Assembly: GCF_900142965.1 (NCBI RefSeq)
Contig: NZ_FRCQ01000007.1
Coordinates: 161,138 to 225,137, forward strand
Reading direction: 5' to 3'
DNA length: 64,000 nt
Source: Rhizobacter sp. OV335
Lineage (GTDB): Bacteria; Pseudomonadota; Gammaproteobacteria; Burkholderiales; Burkholderiaceae_C
Shown: positions 42,059 to 50,202 of the stretch, in pieces
Layout of the letters: the number at the start of each line of letters is the position of its first letter
Position numbering within the stretch: the first letter of the stretch is position 1
Program-made: the position numbers and the translations under genes
Notes under the pieces: generated by a model
The model's input: the letters and a program-made list of their open reading frames with translations, nothing else
Databases searched by the model: none
Told to the model about the DNA's origin: nothing

Positions 42059-45016
42059 TCAGGAAACCTCCGTCTCGAATTCGGGTGTGATGACGAGCAG
42101 CTTGCCGCTGGCGGTCGTGTCGTCCATCGCGCGGCACACCGCGCGATGCCAGCGGCCGCGCAGCTCGACGCGCCGATGCACGCCGGCGTCCAGCGACAGC
42201 ACCTGGCACAGCCCGGCGGGCAGCACCTCGTCGGCGTCGCAGCCGATGAGCGCGCCGGCATCGGACAGCAGCATCTGCGCGTCGCGGTTGACGAAGGCGA
42301 TCATCCCGTCAGCATCGACGCCGACGATCGGGGTCGGCACGTTCTCGAGCACGCTGCGTGCGTTGGCGGCGCGGCATTCTTCGAGGCTCGTCTGTTCCCG
42401 CTGGCGCGTCAGCAAGCCCTCGAGGCGCTCGTTGACGAGCGCCAGTTCGTGATTCGCGCTGTGCACCTCGCGGGCGAGCCGCCGGTTCTCGTCGGCCATG
42501 TCCTTCTGGCGGAAGGCCTCGGCCACGTGGACCCGCAGGCGTTCGTCGTCCCACGGCTTGGTCAGGAACTTGTAGATGGCGCCTTCGTTGACGGCATCGG
42601 TGATCGATTGCAGTTCGGTGTAGCCGGACAGCACCATGCGCACCGTGTCGGGATAGAGCTCCTTCGCGCGGCGCAGGAACTCGACACCGGTCATGCCCGG
42701 CATGCGTTGATCCGACACGATGACGTCGACGTTCACCTCGGCCAGGCGCTGCAGGCCCTCCGCGCCGCTGTGGGCGGTGACGATGTTGTAGCCGTCGCGC
42801 CGGAACAGGCGGCGCAGCGACGAGACGATGTTCTCTTCGTCGTCCACCAGCAGCAAGGTGCGCTTGCGCTGGCCGCGCGTCAGGAAGCGGTCGGGCAGGC
42901 GGCGGTTCTCGCGCAGCATCTGCTCCAGTTCGTCGGCAGGAACCGGCTTGCTGAAGAAGTAGCCCTGGATCATGTCGCAGCCGTTGGCGATCAGCAGGTT
43001 CAGCTGGCCCTCGGTCTCGACGCCTTCGGCCAGCACCTTCATCTGCAGGCTGTGGGCCATGGTCAGCACCGCGCGTGTGATCGAGACGTCTTCGGGCGCA
43101 GCGGTCACGTCGTGCACGAACGAGCGATCGATCTTCACGACGTCGATCGGCAGTGTGCGCAGCACGCCCAGGTTGGAGTAGCCGGTCCCGAAGTCGTCGA
43201 GCGAGATCTCGACGCCGATGGCCTTCAGCTCGCGCAGCGTGCGCGCCGCATGCTCGACGTCCACGGTCAGCATGCTCTCGGTCACTTCGACGCCCAGGTG
43301 CGCCGGGTTGGCGCCCGTCTCCAGCAGGATCGCGTGCAGGCGGCGCGCGATGTCGGGTTGCTGCAGCTGCAGCGGCGACAGGTTCACGTGCACGCGCACG
43401 CTCGGCAGGCCCGCGCGGGCCCACGAGGCAGCCTGCGTGCAGGCGCTGCGCATCACCCATTCGCCGATCGGGATGATGAGCCCGGTCTGCTCTGCCACCG
43501 GGATGAACTCGGCCGGCGGAACGTCGCCGAGCTCGCTGCAATGCCAGCGCACCAGGGCTTCGACGCCGATCAGCCGGCCATCGGTGAGGTCGACCTGGGG
43601 CTGGTAGTGCAGCGTCAGCTCCTGGCGGCCGATCGCGCGGCGCAACGCCGACTCGAGCGTCATGCGGCGCACCGCATGCACGTTCGCCTGCGGCGTGAAG
43701 AAGGCGATGCGGCTGGCGCCGTTGTCGGTGTGCAGGCGCGCGGTCTGGGCGCATTCCAGCAGGCGTTGTGCACCATCGGCATCGGCCGGGTAGGTCGCGA
43801 TGCCGATCGAGCAGCTGAGGTAGACCTCGGTCTGCCCGACGTTCTCGGGCAGGCGCAGGCCTTCGAGGATGGTGCGAGCCCGTTGCGAGACCGCGTCTTC
43901 GCCGTCGCCGAGCGCCGGGTCGAGCAACACGGCGAACTCGCCGCCGCCCAGGTGGGCCAGCGTCTCTTCCGATCGGCACAGCCCGGACAGGCGCGCCGCG
44001 ATGGCCATCGCGAGGGTGTCGCCGGCGCCGAACCCCATCGTCTCTTCCACCTGGTCGACCTGGGCAATGCTGAGCGACAGCAGTGCGAAGCGGCCTTCGT
44101 CCCATTGCGCGGCATGGGCCGCGGCATCCAGGCGGTCGAGCAGCAGCACGCGGTTCGGCAGACCGGTCAGCTCGTCGTAGTTGGCAAGCTCCTGAATGCG
44201 TCCTTCGGCCTCGCGCTGGGCCGTGATGTCCTGCAGGATGACGACACCGCGCATCGACACGCCGTCGGCACCGACATCGACCACGCCGCGGTGCAGCACC
44301 ACCAGGCGGCTGCCGTCGGCGCGCAGGATGCGGTGCTGGAATTCGAACGGGTCGCCACGCGCCGCGCCACGCCAGATCGACAGCAGGAAGCGGCGTTCGT
44401 CGCGCGGGATCCAGCGCAGGGCCGCCAGGATCGACAAGGTCCCCGGTTCGTGGGTCTCGCCCAGCAGCGCGTAGGCGCCCGACGACAGGGTGGCGCGCCG
44501 GGCCGTGAGGTCGATCTCGACCGAGCCGCTGCGGCACAGCAGTTCGGTCTGCGCCAGCATGCGGGCACGCCACTCGGCCAGTTCCCGCGCCCGCTGGATC
44601 TCGCTCACGTCGCTCAGCGTGACCAGGTCGGCCGGCCCGCCCTCGAAGACGATCGCCCGGCCGAACACCCGGCCGACGAAGATGCTTCCATCGGCCCGCA
44701 CGCACCGGATGTCGTAGGCCACGCCGGCGATGCCGGCCATGCGCTGGCGGATGTGTTCGGCCACCCGCGAGATGTCCTGCGGGTGCACGACGGCCGTGGC
44801 GGTCATGCCCGCCAGCAGCTGTGCCTCGGAGTAGCCGAGCAGCTCGACCACCTTCGGGTTGACGTACTTGAAGCAGCCTTGCTGGATGACGAAGACCCCC
44901 ACCTGCGCCTGTTCGAGCAGGTCGCGGTACGTGCGGTGGGACAGGGGCGTGCCGCTGCTCAAAGCTGGCGCTTCCGGCAGGGCGCCTTGCTGAGTACTGT
45001 CGGCAACTGATGACAT
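42059..45016 (-). CDS. PAS-PAS-GGDEF-EAL-REC-PAS cyclic di-GMP signalling protein with degenerate GGDEF motif
   Basis: 985 residues. PAS1 (LLEQAQVGVFVIQQGCFKYV), a second PAS-like region near residue 170, GGDEF with signature LAHLGGGEFAVLL (GGGEF, not GGDEF), EAL with LIGVEALVRW, SLDDFGTGYS and EGVET (all catalytic parts present), REC (LLLVDDEENIVSSLRRLF, Asp in VIVSDQRMPGMTG, Lys in YKFLTKPWDDERL), and a C-terminal PAS (VLENVPTPIVGVDADGMIAF). The changed GGDEF makes diguanylate cyclase activity doubtful, so it probably acts as a c-di-GMP phosphodiesterase tuned by phosphorylation. The ATG at 45016 has GGAGA upstream. First gene of the leftward operon. Confidence 0.88.
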   Translation of the reverse strand: MSSVADSTQQGALPEAPALSSGTPLSHRTYRDLLEQAQVGVFVIQQGCFKYVNPKVVELLGYSEAQLLAGMTATAVVHPQDISRVAEHIRQRMAGIAGVAYDIRCVRADGSIFVGRVFGRAIVFEGGPADLVTLSDVSEIQRARELAEWRARMLAQTELLCRSGSVEIDLTARRATLSSGAYALLGETHEPGTLSILAALRWIPRDERRFLLSIWRGAARGDPFEFQHRILRADGSRLVVLHRGVVDVGADGVSMRGVVILQDITAQREAEGRIQELANYDELTGLPNRVLLLDRLDAAAHAAQWDEGRFALLSLSIAQVDQVEETMGFGAGDTLAMAIAARLSGLCRSEETLAHLGGGEFAVLLDPALGDGEDAVSQRARTILEGLRLPENVGQTEVYLSCSIGIATYPADADGAQRLLECAQTARLHTDNGASRIAFFTPQANVHAVRRMTLESALRRAIGRQELTLHYQPQVDLTDGRLIGVEALVRWHCSELGDVPPAEFIPVAEQTGLIIPIGEWVMRSACTQAASWARAGLPSVRVHVNLSPLQLQQPDIARRLHAILLETGANPAHLGVEVTESMLTVDVEHAARTLRELKAIGVEISLDDFGTGYSNLGVLRTLPIDVVKIDRSFVHDVTAAPEDVSITRAVLTMAHSLQMKVLAEGVETEGQLNLLIANGCDMIQGYFFSKPVPADELEQMLRENRRLPDRFLTRGQRKRTLLLVDDEENIVSSLRRLFRRDGYNIVTAHSGAEGLQRLAEVNVDVIVSDQRMPGMTGVEFLRRAKELYPDTVRMVLSGYTELQSITDAVNEGAIYKFLTKPWDDERLRVHVAEAFRQKDMADENRRLAREVHSANHELALVNERLEGLLTRQREQTSLEECRAANARSVLENVPTPIVGVDADGMIAFVNRDAQMLLSDAGALIGCDADEVLPAGLCQVLSLDAGVHRRVELRGRWHRAVCRAMDDTTASGKLLVITPEFETEVS

Positions 45017-45164
45017 GGTGAGGTCTCCATCTGGGCGATTCACGTGCATCTCTCGTGGATGCTGGGGGGGTTATCGACGTGAATGCACCCGGCTTGAAGC
45101 GGTCTCTGCCGGCGTCGCGACTTGCGTGCACAAGTCGACGAAGCCGCCTGCGCGGCCGCGAGCG

Positions 45165-45527
45165 CTAGCCCAGGACCTTCTTGATCACTTCGATCAGCTT
45201 GGCGGGATCGAAGGGCTTGACCAGCCAGCCGGAGGCCCCGGCGGCGCGGCCGGCCTGCTTCATGCTGTCGCTGGACTCGGTGGTCAGGATCAGGATCGGC
45301 GTCGTCTTGAACTTCGGGTTGTCCCGAAGTTTTCGTGTCAGGCCGATGCCGTCCAGGCGGGGCATGTTCTGATCGGTCAGCACCAGGTCGAAATCGTTGC
45401 TCGACGTCTTCTCGTAGGCGTCCTGGCCGTCGACCGCGTCCACGACGGTGTAGCCCGCGCTCTTCAGCGTGAACGACACCATCTGACGCATGGACGCCGA
45501 ATCGTCGACGATGAGGATGGTGGGCAT
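45165..45527 (-). CDS. CheY-like response regulator
   Basis: 120 residues, a single REC domain: ILIVDDSASMRQMVSFTLKS, Asp in LVLTDQNMPRLDG, Thr in ILILTTESSD, Lys in GWLVKPFDPAKL. It resembles CheY of chemotaxis systems; no chemotaxis genes lie next to it. It stands between the signalling operon and the monooxygenase, with its own spacing, so it is probably separately transcribed. Confidence 0.88.
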   Translation of the reverse strand: MPTILIVDDSASMRQMVSFTLKSAGYTVVDAVDGQDAYEKTSSNDFDLVLTDQNMPRLDGIGLTRKLRDNPKFKTTPILILTTESSDSMKQAGRAAGASGWLVKPFDPAKLIEVIKKVLG

Positions 45528-45576
45528 GGGGCGCTTCCAGTCTGTGTTGAGGGACGCCGGGCCACTGTACTGACTT

Positions 45577-47079
45577 TCACTGCAAACCGAACCATCTCGT
45601 CGCTGCAGGCTCGACATCGCCAGGGGCCGCTGCCGTGTCGGATGCCCATGCGACGAAGCCGTCCGGACGCACCAGCAGGGCCGTGAGCCCGAGCTCGTTC
45701 GTCGCGCCACCGGCCACGTAGCGGATGCTATCGCTCCAATCCGCGATGGCTTGCCGCAAGGGTTGCGAGCCGTCGAAATCGACCAGCACGCCGGCGCCGG
45801 CCCGGAGGTGGAACGCGAGCCTGCTGCCATCGGCGAACTCGACATCCGGGGCGCTGCGGCCGACCAGCGGGTGACCGCCGCCCAGGTCGTAGTGCAACGA
45901 CACGCCCCAGAGCTGCTCGGCGAACCAGGTGGCCCCGCCCGGCGTATCGGCAAGGCCGCGGACGATGCCCTCCAGGGCCCGCCCGTGCGCGTCGGGCCGC
46001 ATGACGGCGGCTTGCGCCCGTGTCCAGTCCAGCAGCCACTCGCCGACCGGGTGCCGCTCGGCGTGGTAGGTGTCGAGCAGGCCGGCGGGCGCGTTGCCCC
46101 GCACGGTGGCGGCCAGCTTCCAGCCGAGGTTCATTGCATCGCCCAGGCCGGCGTTCAGGCCCTGGCCTCCGAGCGCGGAGTGGATGTGCGCGGCGTCTCC
46201 GGCGAGAAGCACGCGGCCCTTGCGGTAGGTGGTCACCAGCCGCGCGCGGTCGGTGAAGCTGGTGGCGAGGTGGACCGACGACAGCGTCACGTCTGTGCCC
46301 GACACCCGGCGAAGCACCGCCTGCAGGTGCTCCGGGGTGATCGCTTCCGAACGGTCGAAGGCGCCGCCATCGAAATCGGCGATCGCGAGGCGACCGGGCT
46401 CGTTCATGTAGAAGCCCGCGGGCGTCGCGTTGCGCCCCGGTCGCAGCTTCTCGGGGTCGGCGATGTCCACCAGCGCCGAGTACGCGGTGAACTCCGGCTC
46501 GGTGCCCGGGAATTCGAAGTCGGCCAGCTTGCGCACCGCGCTGCGGCCGCCGTCGCAGCCGACCAGCCACTTCGCGCGGAACGAGAGCCCGTTGGCGTGG
46601 ACAGCGACCTCGTCGCCGTGGTCGTCGATGCCGGTGACCGCATGCCCGCGCCGGATGTCGACCCCGAGCGCGACGGCCCGGGCAGCCAGCACCGACTCCA
46701 CCGACCCCATGTCGGCCGCGAAGGGGTTCGATGCCGGGTTCGGCAGGTGGTATTTCCAGCCGGACCGGTCGATCCTGGCGGCGTCGATCGCGATGCCGGC
46801 GAAGTGCCCGGCCCGCGGTTGGCGCGGAGCGCCGGTGGCCATGCTGAGCTCGTCCAGCAGCCCGCGGCGATGGAGCGCCTCGGCGGTGGCGATCGACAAG
46901 CCGCGGGTGCCGAGCGGCGGCGCCTTCAGCGGCGCTTCGGGGCTTTCAGCGCGTTCGAGGACCAGCACGTCGAGCTTCGCGAGCGCGAGTTCGCAGGCGA
47001 GGAAGAGGCCGACCGGGCCGGCGCCGGCAATGACGACGTCATGCAGGCAAGAGGAAGAAGATGAAGACGAGGAAGTCAT
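45577..47079 (-). CDS. FAD-dependent aromatic monooxygenase (PheA/TfdB class)
   Basis: 500 residues. FAD-binding Rossmann motif DVVIAGAGPVGLFLACELAL, then VGCDGGRSAVRKLADFEFPG (the DG motif), and GRVLLAGDAAHIHSALGGQG (GD motif) followed by LNAGLGDAMNLGWKLA. The C-terminal thioredoxin-like tail is typical of the class. It inserts one oxygen into an aromatic or polyketide ring using NAD(P)H. The N-terminus begins with a run of eight Ser, a low-complexity feature. No ring-cleavage genes lie beside it; the substrate is unknown. Confidence 0.85.
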   Translation of the reverse strand: MTSSSSSSSSCLHDVVIAGAGPVGLFLACELALAKLDVLVLERAESPEAPLKAPPLGTRGLSIATAEALHRRGLLDELSMATGAPRQPRAGHFAGIAIDAARIDRSGWKYHLPNPASNPFAADMGSVESVLAARAVALGVDIRRGHAVTGIDDHGDEVAVHANGLSFRAKWLVGCDGGRSAVRKLADFEFPGTEPEFTAYSALVDIADPEKLRPGRNATPAGFYMNEPGRLAIADFDGGAFDRSEAITPEHLQAVLRRVSGTDVTLSSVHLATSFTDRARLVTTYRKGRVLLAGDAAHIHSALGGQGLNAGLGDAMNLGWKLAATVRGNAPAGLLDTYHAERHPVGEWLLDWTRAQAAVMRPDAHGRALEGIVRGLADTPGGATWFAEQLWGVSLHYDLGGGHPLVGRSAPDVEFADGSRLAFHLRAGAGVLVDFDGSQPLRQAIADWSDSIRYVAGGATNELGLTALLVRPDGFVAWASDTAAAPGDVEPAATRWFGLQ

Positions 47080-47356
47080 GAGGTGATCGATCGGAAGGGG
47101 GCGCCAGGAAGCTCCACGGCGGTCGCGGCGGCAACGCGCAGTGGCTCAGGGCAACGAAATCAGGAGGGCGATCGCGACCCGGAACTGGCTAGGCAGTTCA
47201 ACGCGGACGACGATTCGACGGTGCGAAGGAAGAGGGGATTCGCTGACTTGTGGGCAGCACCGTGGGGTGGGATGTGCCGGGCGTGCCCGATGCGGAACGC
47301 ATGGGGCGTGGGGCGATTCTATCGACGCCTCGTCGCAGCGCTTAAAGTTTGGCGCC

Positions 47357-47776
47357 ATGGCGCTCGCCTCGCTGACCACAACCCCCTGGGCCTACCCCGC
47401 GCTCGAAGCGACGCACATCATCGGCATCGCGCTGCTGCTCGGCAACCTGGTCGCGCTCGAGGTGCGCGTGTTCGGCCACGCGGCCGCGCTGCCGGTGCCG
47501 GCGCTGGCCCGGCTGTCGCTCACGCTGGCGCTGATCGGCTTCTCGCTCGCGGCCACCAGCGGCCTGCTGATGTTCGCGACGCAACCCGGCGAGCTGCTTG
47601 CCAACCGGGCCTTCGTGACCAAGATGGGCCTGCTGGCGCTCGCCGGGATCAACGCCGCCTGGTTCCACCGCCGCGGATCGCTGCGCAAACTCGACACGGC
47701 GGCGCGGCTACAGATGCTGGTGTCCACTGCCCTCTGGATCGCGGTGGTGGTCTGCGGTCGCTGGATCGCCTATTGA
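47357..47776 (+). CDS. Small membrane protein (139 aa, DUF2214/DUF6644-like)
   Basis: Four membrane segments (ATHIIGIALLLGNLVALEVR, LTLALIGFSLAATSGLLMFA, KMGLLALAGINAAWFH, MLVSTALWIAVVVCGRW). A His near the first segment and one in AAWFHRR resemble heme-binding DUF2214-like membrane proteins, but this is not firm. It is followed by the DUF6152 protein with a 50-bp gap. The pair is common in betaproteobacteria. Confidence 0.65.
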   Translation: MALASLTTTPWAYPALEATHIIGIALLLGNLVALEVRVFGHAAALPVPALARLSLTLALIGFSLAATSGLLMFATQPGELLANRAFVTKMGLLALAGINAAWFHRRGSLRKLDTAARLQMLVSTALWIAVVVCGRWIAY

Positions 47777-47825
47777 GGGATCGAACGCCACCGTCAGCGC
47801 CACCATCAGCCCCAGGAGTCACGCC

Positions 47826-48305
47826 ATGCTGTTGAGCCGCCGCCAGTTCGCCGTTCTCGCCGCCATCACGCCGTGGGCCGTGCGCCCGGCATCGGCCCAC
47901 CATGGGTGGAGCGGCTTCGACCAGGAGCGTCCGCTGTACCTCGAAGGGACCGTGATCGGCAGCAAGTGGCAGAACCCGCACGCCGAGCTGATGATCGAGC
48001 TGCCGGCCGGCCTCAAGCTGCCCGCCGGCCTGGCCAGGCGCGTGCTGCCGGCGCAGACCGCCGCCGTCGATGGCCCCGGCCTGCTGGCCAAGGCCACGCT
48101 GCCGCGGCGCAGCGACCGGCGCTGGGAGCTGGAGCTGGCACCGCTGACGCGGCTCGACGCCTGGAAGCTGGCCGAGATCCGCGCCGGCGCGCAGGTCTCG
48201 GCCATCGGCTACGCCAGCAGCGGCGAGCAGGGCGACGCGGTGATGCGCGTCGAGTACCTGTTCGTCGGCGACAAGGCCTACGGGCTGCGATCCAGCCCGG
48301 CCTGA
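47826..48305 (+). CDS. DUF6152 family exported protein
   Basis: 159 residues. Twin-arginine-like start MLLSRRQFAVLAAITPWAV, cleaved near RPASA, then the family pattern HHGWSGFDQERPLYLEGTVI and WQNPHAELMIELPAG. It is a periplasmic beta-rich domain of unknown function that travels with the membrane protein upstream. The RRQF motif suggests Tat export. Confidence 0.75.
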   Translation: MLLSRRQFAVLAAITPWAVRPASAHHGWSGFDQERPLYLEGTVIGSKWQNPHAELMIELPAGLKLPAGLARRVLPAQTAAVDGPGLLAKATLPRRSDRRWELELAPLTRLDAWKLAEIRAGAQVSAIGYASSGEQGDAVMRVEYLFVGDKAYGLRSSPA

Positions 48306-48318
48306 TCCTGTCCCCGCG

Positions 48319-50040
48319 TCACTGCTTCGGCAGGCTCGGGATCGCCTGGTTGCAGTCCCCCTGCAGCGGCAGGTTGCGGCACACGTACTGCCCGGCCGAG
48401 TTCTCGGTGGCCGCGCCGGCCGGTGCCGGCATGTGCACGCGCTGCTTCCAGATCTGCCAGAGCATGAAGCCGTCGTTCGAGCGGCCTTTGTTCTTGACGT
48501 AGTTCACCAGCGTCTCGACGTTGTAGTAGGCCGTCGCCATGTTGTTGCTGCCGTTCAGCATCTCGGCGTCGTACTGCACGCCGTTCGCCGGGATCTTCAG
48601 CACCGCGCCGCCTGCGCCTTCGGGCGCGATCTCCATGCCCATGTGGATCGGGCCGTTGTAGATCGCGCGGTACGACTCGTAGCCTTCACGCGGGTCGTAG
48701 TAGTCGCCGCCGTCGTACGACATCAGGTTGATGTGGCTGAGCTTGCTGCCGCGCGTCTTGACGGCGGTGTACATCACGCCGCCGAACGGCGAGCCCCACT
48801 GCACCTTGCCTTCTTCGAACGGCGAGCCCTTCACGTAGTACGCGCCCGTCGACCAGCCGGCCACCGAGATGCCGAGCTTCGCGCCGCGCGACTGGATCTC
48901 GGCGTAGGTCGCGTCGATGATGCCGACGATCTGCGCATCGGTGTTGCAGCTGAAGTTGGCGGCGTCCAGCTTGTTGCACGAGGCGCCGTTGACTTCCCAG
49001 TCGAGGTCGACGCCCGAGGCGCCCAGGTCGAGCGCGAGGTCGACCACGCCCTTCGCGTTGTAGTTGGCCCACTCGCTGCCCTGGCTGTAGGCCCAGCCGC
49101 CGAACGACAGCCAGACCTGCGTGCCGCGCGCCTTCAGTGCCGCGATGTTGTTGCGCAGGTCCTGCGCCTGCTGGGCGCTGAAGAAGCGCTGGCCGTTGTT
49201 GCCGGATGCCCCTTCGGCGAACTCGAAGCCGGCGATCGACTGGTCGAACGCGTAGCTGCCCTTCACATACGGGGTGTTGGGCTTCGCGAACGCCAGGTTC
49301 ACGTGGGTGAAGTAGTTCGGGATGTTGGCCGGTGCCAGGTCGTAGAGGCTGGTGTTCCAGGTGCCGGAGTAGCCGATGTAGGCGCGTGCCGCCGGGGCGG
49401 GGGCCGGTGCCGGCGCAGGCGCCGGAGCGGGAGCCGGTGCAGGGGCGGGTGCCGGGGCCGGCGCGGGAGAGGGCGCAGGCGCAGGAGCCGGCGCGCCGCA
49501 GTCATTCACCTTGGTCCACGGCTGGCCGCTGCCGGCCGGTCCGTTGTTGGATGACGGGTTCTGGCCCTGGGTCCACCAGTTGGCCTTGTAGTTGACGGTG
49601 CCGACGCTGGCCTGCTGGCCGCCGCCGTACGCGGTCGCGGCGAGCCAGGCGGGCTGGCAGCCCGGGGCGGGGGCGGGCGCTGGGGCCGGTGCGGGCGTGG
49701 GTGCAGGCGCGGGAGCCGGCGTTGGTGCGGGGGCCGGCGCAGGCGCAGGTGTCGGCGCGGGGGCGGGTGCGGGAGCCGGGCCATCAGCCGCCCCGATGTC
49801 GGTCCACAGGCTGGCGGTGGTCGGGTTCCAGCCGGTGCTCGCGTAGTCGGTCTGCGCCACCGTCGCGCGGTAGTTGCGGCCGTTGTACGTCACCAGCGAC
49901 CCGGCGGCGTAGAAGGTGTCGGCCTTCCAGGCGGGGTAGCTGGCCGCCTGGGCCGTGGCGGTGACGAGGACCGCGGCGAAGGCGCTGAGCAAGCGCATCT
50001 GGTTCGAACGCGGACTGGAAAAGGGGCTGTGGACGGGCAT
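48319..50040 (-). CDS. GH18 chitinase with two carbohydrate-binding modules
   Basis: 573 residues. The signal peptide (LLSAFAAVLVTATAQAA) is followed by a CBM5/12-type module (YPAWKADTFYAAGSLVTYNG, TGWNPTTASLW), a Pro-Ala linker, a second such module (PAWLAATAYGGGQQASVGTV), a further Pro-Ala linker, and the GH18 barrel with GASGVDLDWEVNGA (the DxxDxDxE motif). The enzyme hydrolyses chitin outside the cell. A start at 50040 has a GGAG ribosome site; a second Met at 49998 would give a shorter signal. The gene is divergent from mprF. Confidence 0.88.
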   Translation of the reverse strand: MPVHSPFSSPRSNQMRLLSAFAAVLVTATAQAASYPAWKADTFYAAGSLVTYNGRNYRATVAQTDYASTGWNPTTASLWTDIGAADGPAPAPAPAPTPAPAPAPAPTPAPAPAPTPAPAPAPAPAPGCQPAWLAATAYGGGQQASVGTVNYKANWWTQGQNPSSNNGPAGSGQPWTKVNDCGAPAPAPAPSPAPAPAPAPAPAPAPAPAPAPAPAPAARAYIGYSGTWNTSLYDLAPANIPNYFTHVNLAFAKPNTPYVKGSYAFDQSIAGFEFAEGASGNNGQRFFSAQQAQDLRNNIAALKARGTQVWLSFGGWAYSQGSEWANYNAKGVVDLALDLGASGVDLDWEVNGASCNKLDAANFSCNTDAQIVGIIDATYAEIQSRGAKLGISVAGWSTGAYYVKGSPFEEGKVQWGSPFGGVMYTAVKTRGSKLSHINLMSYDGGDYYDPREGYESYRAIYNGPIHMGMEIAPEGAGGAVLKIPANGVQYDAEMLNGSNNMATAYYNVETLVNYVKNKGRSNDGFMLWQIWKQRVHMPAPAGAATENSAGQYVCRNLPLQGDCNQAIPSLPKQ

Positions 50041-50095
50041 GGAGGGTCTCCGAGTGGGCGGGTCGGTACGGCGATCGGGACTCTAGCCGCTGCAA

Positions 50096-50136
50096 TACCA
50101 TTTGAGTACCACTTGAGGGATGAAAGTGGTAATGGT
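50096..50136. promoter_or_regulatory. Candidate operator between chitinase and mprF (TACCA/TGGTA half-sites)
   Basis: Two 11-bp direct repeats, TACCATTTGAG and TACCACTTGAG, stand back to back at 50096-50117. The inverted partner AAGTGGTA (50124-50131) pairs with TACCACTT, and AATGGT follows. Repeated TGGTA/TACCA half-sites suit GntR-type regulators such as those of N-acetylglucosamine use. It lies 57-96 bp upstream of the chitinase start and 67-107 bp upstream of mprF, so it could serve either. The regulator is unknown. Confidence 0.45.
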
Positions 50137-50202
50137 TTGTGCCCGCGAGGCGGAAAACGCGATCCAATAGCCGCGTCTCCACCACCGCGCATTTTTCGAA
50201 CC

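Noticed and set aside
48319..50040. Chitinase Pro-Ala linkers as recent horizontal insert
   Set aside because: Composition follows from the PA coding repeats; flanking modules are contiguous and the linkers are typical for secreted enzymes in this group.
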